From: an uncultured Eubacteriales bacterium
GTDB taxonomy: Bacteria > Bacillota > Clostridia > Oscillospirales > Butyricicoccaceae
Length of the DNA: 15,591 nt
Assembly: GCA_910585875.1 (NCBI GenBank)
Contig: CAJUIK010000044.1
Span: 1-15,591 of the forward strand
Reading direction: 5' to 3'
Shown: one piece after another, positions 12,189 to 15,591 of the stretch
How positions within the stretch are numbered: position 1 is the first letter of the stretch
Layout: the number at the start of each line of letters is the position of its first letter
Program-made: the position numbers and the translations under genes
Notes under the pieces: generated by a model
What the model was told of the DNA's origin: nothing
The model's database searches: none
The model's input: the letters and a program-made list of their open reading frames with translations, nothing else

Positions 12189-14374
12189 CGAACAAGATCT
12201 CCTTTTTTCTCAATTTCTTCTGGTTGTTCTTGGGGGAGAGGCCCTTGGGCCGGCGCCGGCTTTCTTTGAAATCTGCCGGGCTTTTTTTCTTTGGGGGGCT
12301 TGGGAACCCGCCAGTTCAGGCTGGTTTTGTTCAGCAGAGGCTCAAAGGCCGTCAGCAGAGCGGGCAGCAGGAACAGGATGCACAGGGCGGAGATAAAGGC
12401 GCCGCGGGCCAGCATCAGGCAGATGCTGCTGATGATCTCGATCTTGGAAACCATGCCCACGCCCAGGGTGGCGCAAAACAGCACCAGAGCGCTGGTGATG
12501 ATGGAGGAATCGGCGGCTTGGGCCGCGGCCAGTATGGCCGTTTCCCGGTCCAGCCCTTTTTGCAGCTCTTCCCGGAAGCGGGTGGTCATCAGAATGGCGT
12601 AATCCACCGTGGCCCCCAGCTGAACGCAGCCGATGACAGTGGGAGCCACAAAGGGAATCTCCGCGCCAGAAAAATAGGGGACGCCCTGGTTGACGCAGAT
12701 GGCCAGCTCGATGGCCGCCACCAGCAGAGCAGGGACGGAAATCGACCGGAAGGTGACGGCGATAATCAGAAAAATGGCGGCGATGGAGATGTAATTGGTC
12801 ACTTTGAAATCGATATCCGCAATATCGATGAGGTCCTTGGTCAAAACGGCTTCTCCCGTCATTTTGGCCTGCGGGTCATAGGATTTCAAAATGGCGTTCA
12901 GTTCGTCCACCTGCCGGCCCGCCTGGTCGGAGGCGGTTTCATAGCGGGAGTTGATCATGGCGATTTGCAGGCCGTCCCGCTTGCAAACATCCAGAATATC
13001 CTGGGGGATAAAGAACTGAGGCACGGCGTTGGACACGAATTGATCGAAGGCCACGACGGATTCCACTCCCTCCACCTTTTCCAGCTTGTGAATCAGCTCC
13101 AAGGATTGGTCGTAGGGCAGATCGTCCCGCATGACGATGAAATGGCTGGACGCCATGTTGAATTCGTCTTTCAGCTTGTTGGTGGCCACGATGGAGGGCA
13201 TATCCTGGGGCAGGGCTTCGTCCAGCTTGTAATAAACTCCGGCGTGGTTTTGGCCGTAGAGGGCGGGGAGGAAGCAAACCAGCGCCAGGATGGAAAACGC
13301 CTTGTTGTGCCGCACCACAAAGCGGTTGGCTCGGCTCAGGTCGGGCAGAAACACCCGGTGGGAATATTTGCGGATGGGACCGTCCAGCGTCAGCAGGACG
13401 GCGGGCAGCACCAGCGCCACAGAAGCGACGCCCAGAGCCACGCCTTTGGCCATAACCAAGCCGATATCCCGGCCCAGCAGCAGCCGCATGAAGCAGAGGG
13501 CCAGAAAGCCGGCCACCGTCGTCAGCGAACTGCTGAACAGGGAGGTAAAAGCGGCCTTGACAGCCGCGGCCATGGCGTCTCGATTGTCGTCGAAGCGGCG
13601 GCGCTCCTCTTCATACCGGTGATAGAGAAAGATGGAGTAATCCATGGTGACGCCCAGTTGGAGCACGGCGGCTATGGCCTGGGTGATATAGGAAATCTGG
13701 CCTAAGAAGATGTTGGTGCCGAAATTATAGAGGATGGCCGCGCCGATGCTGAGCAAAAAGGCGGCGGGCAGCAGCCAGGATTCCATGGCGGCGCACATGA
13801 CGGCCAGGGAAAGCAGGGCGGCCAGGCCCACATAGAGGGGAAGCTCGCCGTCCACCAGGTCTTTGGTGTCTTTGATGACCACGGAGAAGCCGGCCAGAAA
13901 ACACCGGTGATTGCACAAAGCCCGGACCTGGTCGATGGCCTCCATGGTTTCCTCCGAGGCGCCGGGGTTGTCGTATTGGACGATCATCATGGTGGCGTCG
14001 CCGGAGAAAAACATCTCCCGCAGCCCCTCAGGCAGAAAATCCTGGGGGATCTGGACGCCCGCCGCGCTGGAAATCCACAGGGCGCTGCTGACGCCGGGGA
14101 CTTCTTCCACCCGGCGGCACAGGTCGTTGGTGTATTCCGGCGGCATTCCTTCCACGATCAGCATGGTGGTGGCCGCCATGTGGAAGGGGTCTTCCAGCAG
14201 CTTTTCGCCCTGGGAAGAATCCAGATCCGGGGGAAGATATGTCAGAATATCGTAATTGATTTTGGTGGCCGCCGCGCCCAGGACGCAGAGGGCCAGCAGC
14301 ACGGCGGCGACAAATAAAACCAGCTTGGGCCGCCGGGTGAGCTTATGGGCTATCGTATCCAGCAATGAAATCAC
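12185..14374 (-). CDS. MMPL/RND-superfamily transporter
   Basis: 729 residues from GTG 14374, with the two-fold RND layout: TM1, a large outer loop (about 38-180), five TMs, then TM7, a second outer loop (about 380-520) and five TMs. Each half has the MMPL motif with a paired Asp-Tyr, GVTMDYSIFLYHRY (D245/Y246) and GATVDYAILMTTRF (D591/Y592), matching the proton-relay pairs of mycobacterial MmpL3. It is therefore probably a proton-driven exporter of lipid or another hydrophobic molecule. The C-terminal 40 residues are Pro/Lys/Gln-rich and cytoplasmic. The start is uncertain: AAAGG touches the GTG, and TTG 14365 gives better spacing. It lies in an operon with the DUF308 gene (54 nt upstream) and the coiled-coil gene (overlapping). 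Confidence 0.93.
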   Translation of the reverse strand: MISLLDTIAHKLTRRPKLVLFVAAVLLALCVLGAAATKINYDILTYLPPDLDSSQGEKLLEDPFHMAATTMLIVEGMPPEYTNDLCRRVEEVPGVSSALWISSAAGVQIPQDFLPEGLREMFFSGDATMMIVQYDNPGASEETMEAIDQVRALCNHRCFLAGFSVVIKDTKDLVDGELPLYVGLAALLSLAVMCAAMESWLLPAAFLLSIGAAILYNFGTNIFLGQISYITQAIAAVLQLGVTMDYSIFLYHRYEEERRRFDDNRDAMAAAVKAAFTSLFSSSLTTVAGFLALCFMRLLLGRDIGLVMAKGVALGVASVALVLPAVLLTLDGPIRKYSHRVFLPDLSRANRFVVRHNKAFSILALVCFLPALYGQNHAGVYYKLDEALPQDMPSIVATNKLKDEFNMASSHFIVMRDDLPYDQSLELIHKLEKVEGVESVVAFDQFVSNAVPQFFIPQDILDVCKRDGLQIAMINSRYETASDQAGRQVDELNAILKSYDPQAKMTGEAVLTKDLIDIADIDFKVTNYISIAAIFLIIAVTFRSISVPALLVAAIELAICVNQGVPYFSGAEIPFVAPTVIGCVQLGATVDYAILMTTRFREELQKGLDRETAILAAAQAADSSIITSALVLFCATLGVGMVSKIEIISSICLMLARGAFISALCILFLLPALLTAFEPLLNKTSLNWRVPKPPKEKKPGRFQRKPAPAQGPLPQEQPEEIEKKGDLVR

Positions 14375-14428
14375 CTTTTATTTCAAATTAGTTCAATTCT
14401 TTCAATTGGTTCGCCTTGTTTCCCGGCG

Positions 14429-15010
14429 TCAATCCTCCTGGACAAAGTATTCCTCCTGGATGATTTGGCTGGAGCGCCGCCGGGGGACGCAGATGGCGAA
14501 AAACACCATCAGCAGGTTTTCCACGCCGCCCACGGCCAAGGCCGCGCCCATGGCCCGAACCAGCAGCCGGCCGCCAAAGGGGCGAATCATCAGCAGGACC
14601 CCCAGAGCGCCGCCGCACAGGGCGAAAATCAGGATGCCCGGCCAGCTTCGCAGGCCGAAGCGCTTGGCGTCCAAAGCGGTTTGCAGCCGCAGGGCGCTGT
14701 CTGTCAGCACAAAGACGCCGATCGCCAGCGGCAGGCTGGACATGGCGCCGGGCGCTCGGAAAATCAGAGCGGCGCCCAGGGCGATCAGCAGCAGCCCCAC
14801 GGCCAAGTCAAACTGGAAGGCCAGCCGGTATAGGTCGTTGGCGCAATAACCCGCCAGCCGGACGGCGCCGCACAGCATAAAAATAACGCCCAAAGCCGCG
14901 CACAGGACCGAAGCCGAAACATCCGGCCAGATCATCAGAGCTAAGCCCGCCGACGCCAGGACGGCGGAGACAGAGGCGAATAAAATCTTCACCGATTGCA
15001 CAAATTTCAT
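14429..15010 (-). CDS. HdeD/DUF308-family membrane protein
   Basis: 193 residues with about six hydrophobic helices in short hairpins: VLASAGLALMIWPDVSAS, LCAALGVIFMLCGAVRLAG, LLLIALGAALIFRAP, ILIFALCGGALGVLLMI and others. Gly-rich helices followed by WP or RP turns are typical of HdeD/DUF308 proteins. The C-terminus (QIIQEEYFVQED) is acidic and cytoplasmic. AAAGGAGGG lies 7 nt before the ATG. It is the first gene of the MMPL operon; it may help membrane stress resistance or transporter assembly, but no function is established. Confidence 0.8.
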   Translation of the reverse strand: MKFVQSVKILFASVSAVLASAGLALMIWPDVSASVLCAALGVIFMLCGAVRLAGYCANDLYRLAFQFDLAVGLLLIALGAALIFRAPGAMSSLPLAIGVFVLTDSALRLQTALDAKRFGLRSWPGILIFALCGGALGVLLMIRPFGGRLLVRAMGAALAVGGVENLLMVFFAICVPRRRSSQIIQEEYFVQED

Positions 15011-15067
15011 GGCAATTCCCTCCTTTCATCAGGGCCGCTTCTTGGGGCCCGGCTTTTCTTTGGCCTT

Positions 15068-15096
15068 ATGATACCTCTGAGCCGCTTGCGGGACAA
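15068..15096 (-). promoter_or_regulatory. Promoter of the DUF308-MMPL operon
   Basis: On the minus strand TTGTCC (15096-15091), a 17-nt spacer and TATCAT (15073-15068), about 58 nt upstream of the DUF308 ATG. It is the best candidate in the 259-nt gap at 15011-15269. Confidence 0.5.
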
Positions 15097-15101
15097 CGGA
15101 C

Positions 15102-15138
15102 AAAAAAAGCCCTGTGTGTCAAATGGACACACAAGGGC
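15102..15138 (-). terminator. Minus-strand terminator with no obvious upstream gene
   Basis: GCCCT-T-GTGTGTC (minus, 15138-15126) pairs with GACACAC-AGGGC (15120-15109) with one bulged base, followed by seven T (15108-15102). The gene to its right is on the opposite strand, so it would stop antisense transcription before the DUF308 promoter. Confidence 0.75.
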
Positions 15139-15168
15139 GAAATTGTCACCGTCTTTGGCGCTTGGCTC

Positions 15169-15197
15169 TCGACTTTGGCGGGCAAAGGGCGTATGAT
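15169..15197 (+). promoter_or_regulatory. Promoter of the gene at 15270
   Basis: TCGACT (15169-15174), a 17-nt spacer and TATGAT (15192-15197), 72 nt upstream of the ATG. The -35 box is weak. Confidence 0.4.
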
Positions 15198-15236
15198 AGA
15201 ACCGGGCCGTCGAAAAACTGTTTCAAATGAAAGGAG

Positions 15237-15259
15237 CCCCGCAGGCGGATTTTGCGGGG
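15237..15259 (+). repeat. Hairpin overlapping the RBS at 15270
   Basis: CCCCGCA (15237-15243) pairs with TGCGGGG (15253-15259). The 3' arm overlaps the GGGGGAGG ribosome binding site, so the hairpin could limit translation. Confidence 0.4.
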
Positions 15260-15269
15260 GAGGCGCAAG

Positions 15270-15591
15270 ATGTTTTATGTGATGGTAGGAGTTCTGTTTT
15301 TGCTGTTGGCCGCTTTGTTCGATTGGATGATCGGCAAATGGCTGTCTTTTTATCGGCTTCCGCTGAAAAAATCCTCGGCCAGGCTGCTGCGGCTGGGGTT
15401 GGCCGGAATGATTTTTCTGCTTTGGCGGGTTTGGAGCCCGGCGGGTCTGGCCGCCCTGCATCTGGCCGCTTTTTTCGCCTTGACAGAAGCCGCCGCTTGG
15501 CTCTTCCGCCGGCGGGCGGGGCGGGCGGAGAAGCGGGGTTGGCGCCGGGGGCTGGAACGCCTGTATCGAACCGGCTTGATTCCTCTCGCTC
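15270..15591 (+). CDS. N-terminus of a multi-helix membrane protein, cut by the right edge
   Basis: 107 codons are visible from ATG 15270, with RBS GGGGGAGG 6 nt upstream. Three hydrophobic stretches are seen: residues 1-20 (MFYVMVGVLFLLLAALFDWM), 41-55 and 58-78. A strongly basic segment follows (RRRAGRAEKRGWRRGLERLYR). This resembles the membrane N-terminus of clostridial metallophosphoesterases of the YkuE type, but the catalytic domain would lie outside the window, so that assignment is only a guess. Confidence 0.65.
   Translation, partial: MFYVMVGVLFLLLAALFDWMIGKWLSFYRLPLKKSSARLLRLGLAGMIFLLWRVWSPAGLAALHLAAFFALTEAAAWLFRRRAGRAEKRGWRRGLERLYRTGLIPLA

Noticed and set aside
12224..13705. 493-codon plus-strand frame antisense to the MMPL gene
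   Set aside because: Its composition (His, Gln and Gly rich) is that of a reverse-complement shadow of the membrane helices.
14375..14428. AATTGAA repeats in the DUF308-MMPL spacer
   Set aside because: Three short AT-rich words in a 54-nt gap are not enough to call a regulatory site.

Overview
The window looks like chromosome from a GC-rich, endospore-forming member of the Clostridia, probably Oscillospiraceae-like. The evidence is CotF-type coat proteins, a GerS/LolA-like lipoprotein beside acpS, a MazF of the Bacillus/Clostridium EndoA type, strong AGGAGG-like ribosome binding sites and many GCC/GGC-rich codons. No rRNA or tRNA gene and no CRISPR array was seen. The species cannot be named from this sequence alone.

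Layout. (1) 1-1168, minus strand, cut by the left edge: a secreted protein with an HEFLH zinc-protease motif, BspA-like leucine-rich repeats and the start of an S-layer homology domain. (2) 1185-1367: the 5' end of an IS5-like transposase gene with its promoter still readable. It abuts the ribosome binding site of gene 1 and points into the 3' end of the next gene. (3) 1403-2782, minus: an MFS drug-efflux-type transporter. It has a leader of about 215 nt with a consensus promoter, a nine-codon leader peptide and two mutually exclusive hairpins, one ending in a T-run. This is the layout of a ribosome-controlled transcription attenuator. (4) 3189-6038, plus: recQ, acpS and a GerS-like lipoprotein, then a terminator. 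(5) 6110-7364, plus: a promoter, a highly structured leader of about 230 nt, an orphan mazF with no antitoxin beside it, and an exported protein of unknown function. (6) 7471-8620, plus: an unknown protein followed by two small spore-coat-type proteins. (7) 8717-9544: a cluster of TTGCAA-based palindromes in front of an AP2-domain protein. (8) 9726-15010, minus: an operon of a DUF308/HdeD-like membrane protein, an MMPL/RND transporter and an 820-residue secreted coiled-coil protein. (9) 15270 to the right edge, plus: the N-terminus of a membrane protein.

How the parts work together. acpS-lipoprotein-mazF matches the acpS-(ydcC/gerS)-alr-mazE-mazF neighbourhood known in Firmicutes, but alr and the antitoxin are missing and a structured RNA region stands in their place. 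The MMPL transporter and the coiled-coil protein overlap by ATGA and probably form one export machine. The AP2 protein is a good candidate to bind the palindromes in front of its own gene. The most interesting items are the MFS attenuator, the AP2/palindrome pair, the mazF leader RNA and the MMPL/coiled-coil operon.
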